Source: Numida meleagris | Taxonomy: Eukaryota; Chordata; Aves; Galliformes; Numididae | DNA length: 64,000 bases | Direction of reading: 5' to 3' | Assembly (NCBI RefSeq): GCF_002078875.1 | Contig: NC_034409.1 | Location: 103,139,226-103,203,225, forward strand | Shown: positions 41,507 through 54,815 of the stretch, piece after piece | Numbering within the stretch: the first letter of the stretch is position 1 | Layout: each line of letters starts with the position of its first letter | Notes under the pieces: generated by a model | Database searches by the model: none | What the model saw: the letters and a program-made list of their open reading frames with translations, nothing else | Told to the model about the DNA's origin: nothing | Position numbers and translations under genes: made by a program

Positions 41507-44500
41507 GGCATCCTCATTTCTCCCTCGGTAATACGAACGTGATGCTGCTTTGGTGAGTCAGAGAATTCTGGCAAGGATTGGTACCATCACAGCTTCTAGG
41601 ACACAGAAGGCAGATAGAAAATAGTCTCTAAAACACACTGTAACTGCCAAAACCAAGTTGTATGGGTTTTCTCTCTTTTAAACCAAGAATAAATATTCTG
41701 CCAGTTCATTAAGCATTTCCACTGGTTCACTGAGCTCTGGATCAGGTTCATAATCATGCAAACTGTAACGGTACTGAAACTGGGGATATTTAATTTTCCC
41801 TAGAGGTTCTGCTATATGATGGATGAGTTTTATTTATCACTGTCAAACATGCAAGTATGCCTTTAAATTATCCCAAGAACATGAATATGCAGCAGAGAGA
41901 AGGGCTCTGAAATAGGGAGTGTATGGATGTGATCAAAGAAAAACAACGGCACTTAGAAGTTTAAAAGGGATATTTTAGCCTTCATTAAGAAATCGCTTTC
42001 AAATTATTTGAGAAACATGATGAATACTCATGAAACTCAAAAGATTGAGAGCACGGTGTTCAAAGGACACTGTACAAGATATCTGTATAAATGATTTCTT
42101 CTAATTTTTTGGCCCAGAGTCCCTCCTCTTGCATGTCTGGAAATGTGGGATTACAAATTTGATTGTGTCAGGGGGGAGCAATTATTTTAAAAATAATGAT
42201 GCATCCCGTCCCTTCTATGTTACACTTTACCATAGGAGACAGTGATAGTCAACACAAGTGCAGAATGATGAGGAGGGAAGTGACCGGTGCTCTTCAGGAA
42301 GGGATGGCAGAAGTGGGGTTTGGGCTGGTGCCTCTCCAATCTTGATCTCAGCAGCTCTTCCTGTCCTCCCATTTCGTCCCTGCAGCTAAATCTTACCCCT
42401 TTCTTGGAGCCATTATCTTATTAAACTGCAGCCCTCCTGCTTCCAGGACTACACATCTTTCTGAAACTGCCTGGCCAAGAGCCTTCTCTCTGTCCCCCCT
42501 CTGCTGGATCTCTGTGACTGCTGGCAGCAAACCAAATCCTCTCTGTAGGCTCTGTGAAGGCACTCCTGGCCCAAGGATTCAGCACCTCCTGACAGCGGGG
42601 ACCCCAGAGGCACCATCCGTGCCCCTCCGTCATCCAGGGTGGAGATTTTCTGTGGCAAGCAGCAATGGCAGCAATGAGGAATTGGGGCCCAGCTCCTCGT
42701 GCTGCTGCCTAAATGTTTTACCTCCACCCGCACGGGAGGATGGGTGATCACCACCTCCTGTCACCGATGGCCCAGCCATGCCCTCCCATCTGCTCGCGGT
42801 GACAGGAGGCCAACGCCTTTTTCTTTATGAAGAAAAGGCAAATACAGTGTCAGATAAAGGCAAAACAAAACAGAAAAATCCAACAGAAAAAAAAAAAAAA
42901 AAGAGCACACAGACACTAGTTTTTAATGACTGCATCATTAAGCAGCACGAATCTCCATTTCATGCATGTTCATTAATCCGCGGCCGCGCTCACTTCCCCA
43001 TATGGCTTTGTTTCTGTAAATACAGTCCGAGGGAGGCAGGAGGGGGCCAGGGAGCTGGCGGGGGGGTCGAGGTCTTGATGATTTCATATCATAATGGGTT
43101 ATTCCTGGTGCCTCGCCAGAGCCGTCAACCCGAACCATCTGGGTTTGGGGAGGTTCTGCGCTTCCCAGGGCTTGGCTCCATATGCGCGGCGCGGCGGGCG
43201 TCCCTGCCCTCTCCCGGCCTGCTGTGAATCACGCTGATTGTTATTCAGGTGGGATGGCCCGGTCATGAACTGCACTAATCAAAAAACAAACTGCACCAAA
43301 ACACTGCGGCTCACACACTGGCTTGGGCCTCCCCCTGACCTCTGCTAACCAGCCGCCTCCCATGGATGTAATGCAGGTTGTTCTTCTGGATTTTTGCACC
43401 TTCCACAGTTACCAGACATCTGTGTAAATCCCCACCCCCTCGTGTTGGGCATCAGGGTCAGTAATGTTCAACAATTCAACGTGGGAAGTCTTCCTGAGGA
43501 AGTACCAGGCCATAAATTTAGCCCAACAAGAGCCACCTATCAAGCCGGGCCTTGTTAAGAAGCTTCCCAGATATTAATCACCATAAAGGCTGCGGGCCTT
43601 GTGCCGCTGTGTGGAAAGAATGGAATAGTCGGAGGTGGCAGGAAAGGTTTTTCATTTCTTGCCCCGTAATATGCTGTTGTTTTGTGTTTGCAGCAGATTT
43701 GAGGCTGGATAGCCACTGTCCCTTCACTTCAACCTTGCAAAACTGCAAAAAGCCAGCTCTGCTCACAGGAAAGCTCCCACTGCAATTCACTGTAGTGTAA
43801 TTAAGTAAAAAAAAAAAGAGTTCACTTGCACCCTAAATTCAGTTTTATTTGCCATGGGATGCCTCAGCACCTAGGGCCTGTGCGGTTGTGGCCATCCGTC
43901 TGCAGCAGTGCCTCGCCCTCATGGTTCTGGTCTGACCCTGGAGAGCCAACCCCAGCACTTGCTGTACATGTTCAGATCTCAGAAAGTCAAAAAAGGGTAA
44001 AAACACCTCCCTCACAAGAGATCACACTGCTTTAAGAATTTGACTTCCAACAGCTGGCTTCCTTTCTACTTAAATGACAAGGTATCAGGACTGTAAGAGT
44101 CCATGAAAATATATTAAAGCATTTAAGGGTTTGGATACCTGATTTCCTTTGATAATTTTTATTATTTAAAAAATTCCTGGTTTGTTTTGAGGACAAGATG
44201 GCTGCTCAGAAGCACACAGTCTCCTGCCTACCATCTACCACTGCAGAAAAGAGGTGGTTGGGGTAGGAGAGCATAGGGCAGCACACAAGCAACATGCAGT
44301 GTTTATCTGAAAAAGAAACAATGCAATCCTAACTCTCTTCCGAATAAAGCCATGGTCCTTCAAAGACCCACTTGCGTGCTCTGTTTGTGCGGGGTGAACA
44401 GCCGGCTCATTGATCTCGAAGGCAGTAGGCACACTGTGCAAAGTCAAATCAGCCTCCGACCTTTGCCAAACTGTAGCCTAAAATGAATTTATGCTCTTTT

Positions 44501-44756
44501 AATGGAGACAAAGACAGAAGGGGAGAACATAACTCAGGGAGACAGTTCTGTTCCATAGTCCCCTCCTCAACTAAGAGCAACTTCTTTCCCTTGGAGCCCA
44601 TAATGAAAACTCAGGCCCTTGAAGCACTTGTGGTGAAAGCCTCATCCCTTTCCTTGGACAGAGAGCAGCTGGCTGGGCAGGGGGCATTCTGCCAGCCTAA
44701 GAAGAGGATGCTCTGATGCTCGTGGAGCAGATCCAGTCTCTGAAGCAAAAGAAATT
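41507..44756. other. Intergenic, with CG-containing segment at 42.9-43.25 kb
   Basis: No gene. The part 42920-43240 combines CATTAATCCGCGGCCGCGC, two CATATG E-boxes (42999 and 43179) and TGATTTCATATCATAATGGG, and looks regulatory. The rest is AT-rich and unremarkable. Confidence 0.6.
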
Positions 44757-44826
44757 CATAGAATCACAGAACCATAGAATATCATGAGTTGGAAGGGACT
44801 CATAAGGATCACTGAGTCTAATTTGT
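44757..44826 (-). mobile_element. CR1 LINE 3' tip
   Basis: Octamers CATAGAATC, ACAGAACC and ATAGAATATC precede GAGTTGGAAGGGACTC and CACTGAGTCTAATT. It is the terminal part only. Confidence 0.8.
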
Positions 44827-47800
44827 GCTACCCTCTCCCAGAATTTTGTTAGTTTGGGGAGGAGAGGTTTCGCAGGAGTGGAAGGCTATGTGCACAACAG
44901 GCTTTCAGCACAGGGGAGAAGGAGGAAGGCTGTGGCAAGAGGGCAAGCAATTTGGCCTGCTGAACCCACATCCCTCTCTGACAGGGAAGAAAGGGGCTCC
45001 CGTTTCCATGCTGTTCCAAAATCTGCTTGGATCCTCAGAAAAATGCCCTGCAGTTTGAGGGGACGACAGCACCTGTGGGATATGGGTAAGCAACGCTCTG
45101 ATCCCGGCAGCCCCAATGGGACGTGCCCAGCAGAGCCGCAAGGGGCTGCCTTCGTTAGTCCGCTCAGGAATGCGGGTTAATGCCACATACCCTTTTTACC
45201 CCCACGGTTCTGTTTCTGCAGGGTTGGCAGAAACTGACACTTTTTCTTTTGCTTAATTAAGTTGTTCTGAAGAAGGCTGGTCAAACAGTTGCGTCTACGT
45301 GGGGAGTCCCGGAGCGAACAGAAAGCAGGGGGCGTTGCCAACATAAAAAGGGGGATTCTGTTATTGTTTGGGTGTAGACGGGTCATTTTTTCAAAGTTAC
45401 TGCTGCCTGAGTGACCACAACCCTGCAAGCAGCAGCAATGAAAGGATATTAAAGCTGCTAAATGCAGCTACCTTGGGCTCCAAAGTGTAAGAAGAAAAAA
45501 GAGCCAGAAAGCAGGAGCACTTATTTTCCCTCTACATAGAAAGCGCAGACTAATTTCAATACAGTGTGGTGGGAAGTGTAGACAGGTCTCTCTGAGCATC
45601 CTGTCTCAGGAAGCCAGTTGTAAAACCTGGTGCCAGGGGAGCTCTGGTGGTCACTATGCTCACTGCTCATGCAGAAGAGCCCACTTCCTATCCCCAGCCA
45701 AAGAAAAAGCCCTAGGAAAAGTGACCAGCTGCTGGGTTTAAGGAACACCCGTGCAGTGCAAGCTTGCTGCAGGAGCCTGCTGCCTGCATTTCTAAGGTCA
45801 CTGATATCACAAATCTGAATATCCAAATCATCAAATACAAAACCCTTGTATTTTGGCAGTCCAAAGACCCTCGAAGCTGAGCATCAGTCCTGGCTGTGGT
45901 GGCTCTGTGCTGCCTCTTGTTCTATCCACTTGCATTTCGCTGCACGTCAAGGCCAGCATGAGTTGGCTATTCCTAGAGCAAAAGACCAAGCCATACGTAA
46001 GTCTTATCTCTACCTGCCCAGTCAGCAGCCCCAGGGACTCTGAATGAACAATTGCTGTTGTGTAGCATTAGGCTTGTGCTGTGCAATGTGTTGCTTAGCC
46101 ACAGCCTTACACATGGCATCACCTGTGGGTTATAACTTTGCAGATATGTGGTTGCATTTGGTGAAATGAGATATACAGGGGAGGCTGAGCACTGGCATCA
46201 GGCAAATCATTTTTAACTGAGACCATAGATTAGGGCACAACATCTGTAAGTCAGTCTGAAAGCAGCCCCTACAGCAGTTGGAGCTGCTTGGGGTTGTGGT
46301 TGATGCCCAGCAATGAGCAATGTGGGAGCTGGAGACCATGCACCCATGCAGCCCTCAGGCCCCACTGGGAAAGACATCCCACTCACCACTGGCTCAGATG
46401 TTTAGCAGTGTAAATCTAAAGCTGCCCCACACCAACTGGCAGTGCTCACCCCCCTCCCTTTAACTACGTGTTGGCATGAGATCTGCTAAATTCAGCAATT
46501 CTAATATTCAGGGCTGAGATTCAGGCCCCTACCCCATCTGCCCAAGGCAGCCAAGACTCAAATCATGACTGCAGTGAGCCCAGCCTTTGACTGGAGTGGG
46601 GGCAATGCTGAAAGTCCAGAACTTTCTCGAACTTCTATTTAAAACCCATCGGTGTAGGGGCCCAACAGCTGCCCACTCTGCCTGGGGAACACCTCAGGGG
46701 CCCTGCAATGCTCCAGACCTGCTCCATGGCCCACAGGCCCACGCTACCCCTGGTAACTGTGGCAGCCAGCCCATCTCTCAGGCACCCGATGCTTTGCTTT
46801 ATTCAAGGTGCCTCTCCTTCCTTCCTCCCCAACCGGCACGAGTCAGAGGCAGGTTTTCATGCCGTGCATGCACAACCCCTCGCAGCCCTGTGCTCCAGCT
46901 GCTGGCGAGAAAGAGCCTTTTTGTTCTGCTGAGACTCCACCAATATGATGTCTTTACTCCCAGGAAAACAGAAGGCCTTCCTTGACACGGGCAACCCCGA
47001 AAGGGTTCGGATACTGAAGCGAAGGTCCTAAAGACAGAAAGAAGGATTCACAAGGGCTGGACGGAAGCCATCACGCCATTCCTGGCACTCGCCAGTCCAC
47101 ATGGGGCTCTGTCGCCCGTCAGGACAAAGAGTGCAGTTTCAACCAGCCCCACGTTCTGCTGACAAACGCATAATAAACTGACAGAGGGAGAAGAGGCAGC
47201 ATTTCAAAGCCCCACGTGCAGAGGAGGTAAAGCATAGCAGGAGTGGGGATGGACACTTTCTGCAGGTGTTCATCCAGTGTCCCTCTATTTGCATACATTT
47301 GCATACTGTCAAACAGTTGGCTGACAGACTCTCTGAGAAGGTCTGGACTGAACCCAAACCTGTCAGGGACTTTCTCCTTGCCAGTCAAGGTTGGCTTTGG
47401 TTGCAATTAGAGAGAGGAAAGAAATACTTCTGACATTGCAATATAGGATGGGATGAGTTTAAACAGAAGACGCTTGTTTTTTCTAAGAAAATAAAAAATG
47501 ATTCACGATGCTGGGTCCAGGAGAAAAACCTGGGGGGAAAAGATGAATTTGATCTCTTTAGTCTTGAGGGAGATCTATTTTTCCGTACTCGCTTGCTGAC
47601 CAACCTCTGAGTATTAGCAGCTCACTGGAGAGTCCCAGGGATGTAAAGCAGCAAATAGCCAGCGACAGGCTTGGAAATGTGCTGCCCGCCCAGGCTCCAC
47701 ACCCCTGCACGGAGCTGGCCGCAGAACCCTGGGGATGCTCCCAGCCCCATGGCAGGGGCACCCCATGGACGATGCTCCCAGTGCCGAGGGGAGAAGGCGA

Positions 47801-50800
47801 GCGGGACCCGAGCGCTTAGCAACGTCAAACAATGGCAACGCATGGAAACACCTCCTGGGTATTTGCAAAGAGAAAAAAAAAGACGGACAATGAGGATATG
47901 TTTTGGAAGCCCACACCCCTTCTGCTTGTTGTTTTACATATTCTTCCCTAAGCCATGAAAATTTAATACTTCATCTTTAAACAGTGATGGACACTAGAGT
48001 TTCGTGAGCGACAGACAATAGGTTCTGTTTATTCACTGACAATAAAGAGCCTGTTTAACGCTGGACTGCAAGTGGCTGAGCCATCTGGCCCATATCTCCA
48101 CAGTAAAACATTGTCCGTGGCACAAAAAATGATTACATCCACAGGACAAACTAATGTGACCTCCAAATAAAGCCTTCCTCTGAAGCTATGATATCATACT
48201 GCACAGGGGACACCAGCACAATTGAATCTGGTCACCCAGAGCGCAAGTGAGATAGGACTATTTAAATGAAATTTTACAGGAGACTTTTTGTCCTCGGTGG
48301 CAAACCACCCAGATCCGACGACAGCATTGAAACATCTTTTTTTATTCACTCGTAAGGCAACAGTGCGGTTCTGTGTGGGGTTGGCAGTCCTCTTTAGCTC
48401 GCGCTGGACCCAGGAAGTGCGCGCCCATTCGCAGCGCCAGCACCTGCAAGCTTTTCTTCCAACAGCGTCTTACTGATGGAGCACCACCTGCACCAGCCCT
48501 TTTTTCCCGATAGCGGGGAAACAAGCGGCTCTTTCTCCTCGGTGCCAGTTGGAAAGTCCAAGTCTGCCGCGGCCGCACAAATAGTTTCTGAGCTCTAACA
48601 AGGCGCTCTCAGCGCCGCGCTACCTGAATGGCCGCTTCATGGGGCAAAACAACAACCCCAGAAAAGGGCCCATCTCAATGGGGGAAATGTCACTCTCTCA
48701 AAGGAGGCAATTTATCTTTGCTGGTACAGTGCTCGTACTACTGTATCTTTTAAAGAAACCTTGGTCAAAGGGAATGATAGATCTAATTAAAGAGACTAAT
48801 CCTTTTAAAGAGACAATGCTACCCATGTGTGAATATTTACAGACTTTGTGGGAATGCTTCGTGGTAACCTGAATGACTAACACCAGCCTAGCTCCCGTTT
48901 CATTCAGCTGAATGTCTGCTTGCCCGGGAGGCGCTTTGACGGGCAGGCGGCCTGAAGGGTATCATTGTAGCGATGCGTGCGAGCATGCATGCATGTCCCC
49001 TCCGCGCCGTGCAGACGCTGGCCGTTACTCCTGTCCCCAGAGCAGCATCACACCCACAGGTTCACAGGCATTAGGGAGAGAAATGAAGAGGGGCCTTTGC
49101 CGGAGAATTACCTTGTAAAAACTTTGATGAATTTGCCATTTCCACGCCCTCCTTCCACAGGTTAATCTGGTTTAGGTGTTTGGTTTTTTTCCACGACGAC
49201 TTCATAGCGTCAGAATTATAATTACGGCAAACTGAAAAATAATAATCGGTAAGCAAATCATCTTGCCCAGTTTTAGACATTCGGAATTGAATTCAGGATC
49301 AGTTTAAAACTCTGCTTTCAACTCAGCTGAAATCCTTTTGACCCACGTTATTATTTTTTTTTAGGCATAAAATGTCTCTATATTAGCATGCTTAGCTTGA
49401 ACACCTGAATGTCTGAACTCTATCTTTTCATATGAAAATATGGTTTGCAGGCCCAAATCCAGGTTAGATAAAAAAATCGGTCCCCAGCCTCGAGTTCTCA
49501 ATGGCCAGAGCCGCTAATCCGCTGTGGAATTATAAACCTTGCACCCAAAGGATTAAACTTCCCCAACACAAATCATTAAACGTTGCCGCATTTTTGGCAT
49601 GGTCCTTCTGTTACCCACGTAGGCTTCCAGACCCGGGCCTCTCAGCCACACAACACCTGGCATAAAAAAATCCCGCAAACTTCCCGGAGGCCTGAATGAG
49701 CACCCCGAGAAATACTGCAGAAGCCCCAGCCCCAGGGCATGGTGCCAGTGCCACCCATTCAGGAACAGCAGGGAGCTCTCACCAGTGCCTTCCTGGTGTT
49801 GGCCCATTGACCTAGACAAGCAAGGACACAGTTCCCACTGAAAAGCAAACATGCACGTAAATCCCAGCCATGCTAATTTTAAATATATATATTTACATGC
49901 ACAAAAAAAAACCCACTGGTGTTGTCAGGTTGAAAGAAAAAGAGGCCAAGTCCTGTCTTCTCAGCAGAAAAATACATTTGAATTTAAAAGTCCTTTTGCT
50001 GAGGGCGTAATTATCAATAGGATCCGGCAGCATTTTTTTTTTTTTTTACATAAGAGGTAGATTGTTTTGCCAGGAAAAAGAAAAAAAAAAGGCACCTTTT
50101 CCTTTTGCTGGCTCTTTACCTTCTTTTTCCTTTCCCCGGATTTAGCAGAAATTTAAATACCTTGTTCACCATCTTAAAGATTATCTGGTAGCAAAACTCC
50201 CTGGAGAAAGTGTATAGCTCCCCAGTGACAACATTTTTTTGTTTCTCAAACTTCTTTCAGTTCAGCTCTTCCTTTTCTTTCTTAACTCTCTCATTTTAAT
50301 CCCTTTGAACAGAAACACTGGATTGAATCGAGCCCCGATTCTACTCTCCTGTAAATTAGCCTAAATCTGCAGTAACTCCCCTTATCGTGGTGGAATAATA
50401 GTGAGATAACCTAAACAGAAAACCAGCCATGACTTTGCAGTCAAGTTCAATTATGTTTTTTATACAACGGAATAGAAAAAGGAAGAAAATCCCGGAGAAA
50501 AAAAAAAAAAAAGAAAAAAGTGAAGAGCTGTCTCCTTTCCCATGCTTACTGCCACAGGCTTCTTGCTGCAGAGAGGGGCAAAAGAGGCAGTGGCCCTCCA
50601 GCCCTGGGGAAGACATGCACTATGGGCAGCTTTAGCCAGCTGTCAGCATGCCATCTGCATAACTGACAAAGTACAGACAGGAGCAGGGTAAAATTTGTCT
50701 TTCCCTTAAAATGATGAGTAGGTGGGAAGGAGCTACCTCTCATCCCAATTGCAATTTCAGCCATTCTGTGTTATGAGTTAAAAGCAGTGGGATTCATCAC

Positions 50801-53800
50801 ACATGGCTTCAGGTATCTAGGAGCTGGGTACCCAAACTCACTACAGCTACCTCAGTCACTGAAGAGAGGAAAAAGCAGATTCAGAAGATTTATCTCACCC
50901 CACAACAGGCTGGGGGAGAGCAGTACCTTACGAAGACATTCTCTGCTCTCCATGAGTATCATTGCCCCTCAGGCTCCTCTGGGAAGGAAACAGAAGGGAG
51001 GTGGTTGAGATTCAGGCACTCAGCCCCAGCCCAGGGAAGGGAGTGATGGGGATTCATCTGCACAAAAACACACTTAGGTCTCCCCAAGCTTGCTTTCTTC
51101 TCTAAAAAGGCTGTTCTGAGAAGTTGCTGTAGTTATCTAGATCTTCTGGTCGCAGTAGGAATCCAAGCAAAAGCATATCCAAGTTGCTCCCATTTTTCTG
51201 CAGTTCACCAATACCAAGGGGCTGGAGTTGGCCACACAGGTTTCTGCAGAGCCTGGAGTGGGCAGAGGCTGGTGTGAAGGAGCAATAGTGGGGTCACAGA
51301 AGTCTCATCCTATGGACAAAATGAAGGAAACAGAGAGAAACATTGGGCACTGGAGGCACTTTGTAGGTCACTACTTGAACATTTTGTCCACTTGTACACA
51401 AAGTGATTTGTTTTGGTTTGTGTTTTTTTTCCCCTGCAAGGCAAATAAAGGAGTAGTTTGGCCCTCTGATCTCCCATTCTTCCTGCAGGTAAGGGGAAGA
51501 TGAAAACAAAGATGATACTGAGGACTCTGGGGTCTATTTCTTCTTCTTTGCAAAGTTCCTTCACTAAAAATAGTAACTGTACAACACTGAAGGAGGGTGA
51601 CTGCAACTCAGCCAAAATATTCCTATTGAAAAAACTACGCTAGGTCTGTGGGTACTTGGTGGTGTGTACTGGAAGCTGGAAGCTAAATTCAATTTTAGGT
51701 GTGTGAGTCAGAAAAATGTAAGTATTAAAGGAGAAGGACATAAACCAAAATTTTCTATCTGCTTGCATTCAAGGTGTAAGGTAGTTTTCAGGTTCTCCAA
51801 GGGCTACTCTTAGCATCTGCAGTGACATGAACCCAGCCCCCGTTAACGGTCTTTCCTGGCTTTTGGAGGAGGTGAGAGCTGGATCTCAGCCTTTTGCTAG
51901 AGCATATCTGTAAAGGGCACAGGTACTGAAGAAACATGCTTTTATCTGTTCTTTTTGGAAGAGGATGTGCTGATTGTATCTTTTAGCCTTTCAATCTGTT
52001 CTGGCTGGACACTTTAGAAGATTAATTTTGAACAAAGGCAGCTCAAGAAAACTTTAGATGAGATCTCATTCTGTACCATATGAGAGAAGGAAGAACAGCT
52101 GGAAAAGAAACAAAACCAGGAACACCAGCCATCTCGAGCCCAGAGCCCCACTCCAGCTTCACATTCTGTCTTCCTCTCCAGAGGATTAAGTGCTGCAAAA
52201 GCAGTGGTAAATTAATGCAGCTGTGGGTTTTCTCCTGTTTACATACAACCTAGCAGCAGCTGATACAGGGTCAGGAAAAGCACAATGCAGACAGCTTCAG
52301 GAAAAAAAAAGGAGATTTAAAAAAAAAAAAAAAAACACACCTTGAAAGAATTGAACATTTGAGGTGATGGCTGCAGCTTCCCACCTGTATGTATTTCTCA
52401 CTTCAGTACCCTTTCTGCTTGTTATTTGCTCTAAAGATCAACGCAGTTAAATCTTAGAGCTCCTGCAAATGGCCTCTCATTCATTAGCCTGCACCACTGC
52501 ACTCAATGATAGTCCAGAAAACTTGTGAGATGCCCATCACTTCTGCATTGTTACAGTAAAACCATGAACAACTGTCCTGGGAGATACAGGACTAAGCATT
52601 TATGGCTTTTTACTGGGCTGTGCCTTACAAAATATCACCGATCTCAGTTTCTCTTGGAAAAGGCAAATTTCTGGTCTGATCGTAGACTTCAGATGTGGGA
52701 GATCCCAATGGACATGCAAAGAGTCATGGCGGGGACAGTCTTAAGTCTTGAAGTCTGGCAGCTTCAGGAGCTAGCATCACCAGGCTGTTCTCCTGGCTGT
52801 GCTCAGAGCGTTGGTCTAAGCAAATTCTCAATCATACTCTAATATTCAGATGTAATGGAGACTTAACCAATTTCCCTGTGATGCGTTTCTTTCAAGAGTA
52901 TGCCATTTTACACTGCCACCCATTTATTTATTTCCATTTTAGTCAAATTCTTCCTGTCTTTAATCCCACTGCAGTGTGAAAATGTAATTGACAAATATGT
53001 AGTGCTTCTATTTCTTTCCCTGAAAGAGCAGGCATTTTATTTACAGAGCCTTCTGTTTCCTTTAGCATGTCACAGTAGCTCCATGTAGCTCCTCCCCAAC
53101 TAATTTCCCTCAATGATTTCTGGTGGATTCAGCTACCTCCACCAAAAAAAAATAATCCAACTTAAACTGATCCGAATCTAAAACAGCATTACTTGCCCCT
53201 AGATATGTCCATTTAATATATCCAATACAAGCAGCCAACTGCTGTTCTCAAAAGACTATCTGACAGATTCTATTCACTTTCAAAGTAGCTCTCCATGGTT
53301 TGAATAATTATCTTTCATTTCCCCCTTTCTGACACTTTTCAATGATTTGTTGACATCTGAAGAGATATGTGCAATCTCACAAGAGGCAGCTGGACTTTCT
53401 ACCCAAAAGATACAAATACAAAAAGGATTCCCATACAGAATTTGAAATAACTATGTTCTTTGCAAATGGAAGACTAAATCTGCATTTTAATGGGACATGT
53501 TTTTAAAAAGCGGAATTCATGAATAACCCTATGAGTTTTAACTTTTTCACTGCCAGTGACAAACCAGAACTACCCCAGGAACAAATTTCTACCTTCTCTT
53601 TGTCCAGCTTGCTTTCCCAGCATTAATCGCGCTGTGGCTGTGGATTTGGTGAGAACTCTCCTTGCCCTCCAGACATAAAGCCAGAGATGCAGTTCCCATG
53701 CCTGGGTCTTTTCAAAGCTACCCAGCTTTGGAACACAAGCTTCTCACACAAAATCACATGGAGTCAACAAATATGGACTATACCCATAGCGATATCCAAG

Positions 53801-54327
53801 TCTTGTTCCAGGCAGATACAGACAGCGTTCAAACTCAATATAAATGATGTTTACACCAACCGTGTGAAAGCAGCACTTGTGTTTCCTTTTCACAGACAAA
53901 AGAGTGCAGAATTCAATGCCTCACCCAAGTTCAGGTAGCAAGGCTGTGGCAGAGCCAAAATTTGATGCACAGTTGTGAACATCTGTCCAATGCTTTGTCT
54001 ATAATAACTATTTCTCTTATTTGAGCTGTGACCCATTAAAAAGGCACTGGCATGGAAGGGCTTCTTCCCCTCTTCTTTCCTGATACTGTGCAGAGAAGGC
54101 AGCACCAGGCAACAAGTTCTTTGTTTTGGTCTCAAGCAATAAGGTGTTGTATATATCCCCTTTGAACTCAAGTAGACTGATCCTTGGGGTACAAACAGCA
54201 CAAGGACACATATAAACTCTTTCTCCATGGCTTCTCTCTCTCAGTGCTGGCATCAGACAGCCAGAGACGCATGGGAGTGGCAGGCCAGGACGGGTTGGCT
54301 GGAGGGCCCAGTCCTGCCCTGCTTTTT
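44827..54327. other. 9.5-kb intergenic block free of recognisable CR1
   Basis: No gene. Regulatory-looking segments are 45240-45420 (including a CTCF-like AAAGCAGGGGGCGT at 45322-45335) and 48700-48860 (repeated TTAAAGAGAC and CTTTTAAAGA). A/T homopolymers occur at about 50033-50048, 50499-50513 and 52320-52336. The remainder shows nothing specific. Confidence 0.65.
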
Positions 54328-54633
54328 CATAGAATCACAGAGTCACAGAATCCTTAGAGTTGGAAGGGATCCTTAAATGTCACCTAGTCTAACCCCCTGC
54401 AGTGAGCAGGGACACCTACAGCTCCATCAGGTGCTCAGAGCCCCGTCCAGCCTGACCTTGAGTGTCTCCAGGGACGGACATCCACCGCCTCCCTGGGCAA
54501 CCTGTTCCACTGCCTCACCACTCTTATCGTAAAAAACTTTTTCCTCCTATCCAGTCTAAATCTTCCCTCTTTTAGTTTGAAACCATTTCCCCTTGTCCTA
54601 TCACAGCAGGCCCTGCTAAAGTCTGTCCACATT
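54328..54633 (-). mobile_element. CR1 LINE 3' fragment
   Basis: Octamers at the left (CATAGAATCACAGAGTCACAG), then AGTTGGAAGGGATCC, CAGGGACACCTACAGCTCC and the TTTCCCCTTGTCCTATCAC segment. The 5' break falls directly against a CpG-rich patch at 54640. Confidence 0.93.
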
Positions 54634-54639
54634 TGTCAG

Positions 54640-54815
54640 CGACTGGCTCCCCCTGAGGCAGGGTTACCTCGAACATGGCGGGCAATGCCCGGTGAGCGGG
54701 GCACGCACCGCAGGGCCAGGGGAGCACAATGCACAGGGACTGCTAGAGAGCGGCAGCGCCGCCTGCTGGGCCCTGCGGCCGGCACCGCCTCACACGGCGG
54801 GCCGGGAGATGAGGG
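54640..54815. promoter_or_regulatory. Small CpG patch with YY1-like and CTCF-like motifs
   Basis: AACATGGCGG (54672-54681) resembles the YY1 site. On the minus strand CCAGCAGGCGGCGC (54756-54769) matches the CTCF core consensus CCASYAGRKGGCRS at 13 of 14 positions. The patch is bounded on the left by a CR1 fragment. Function is inferred from motifs only. Confidence 0.4.
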
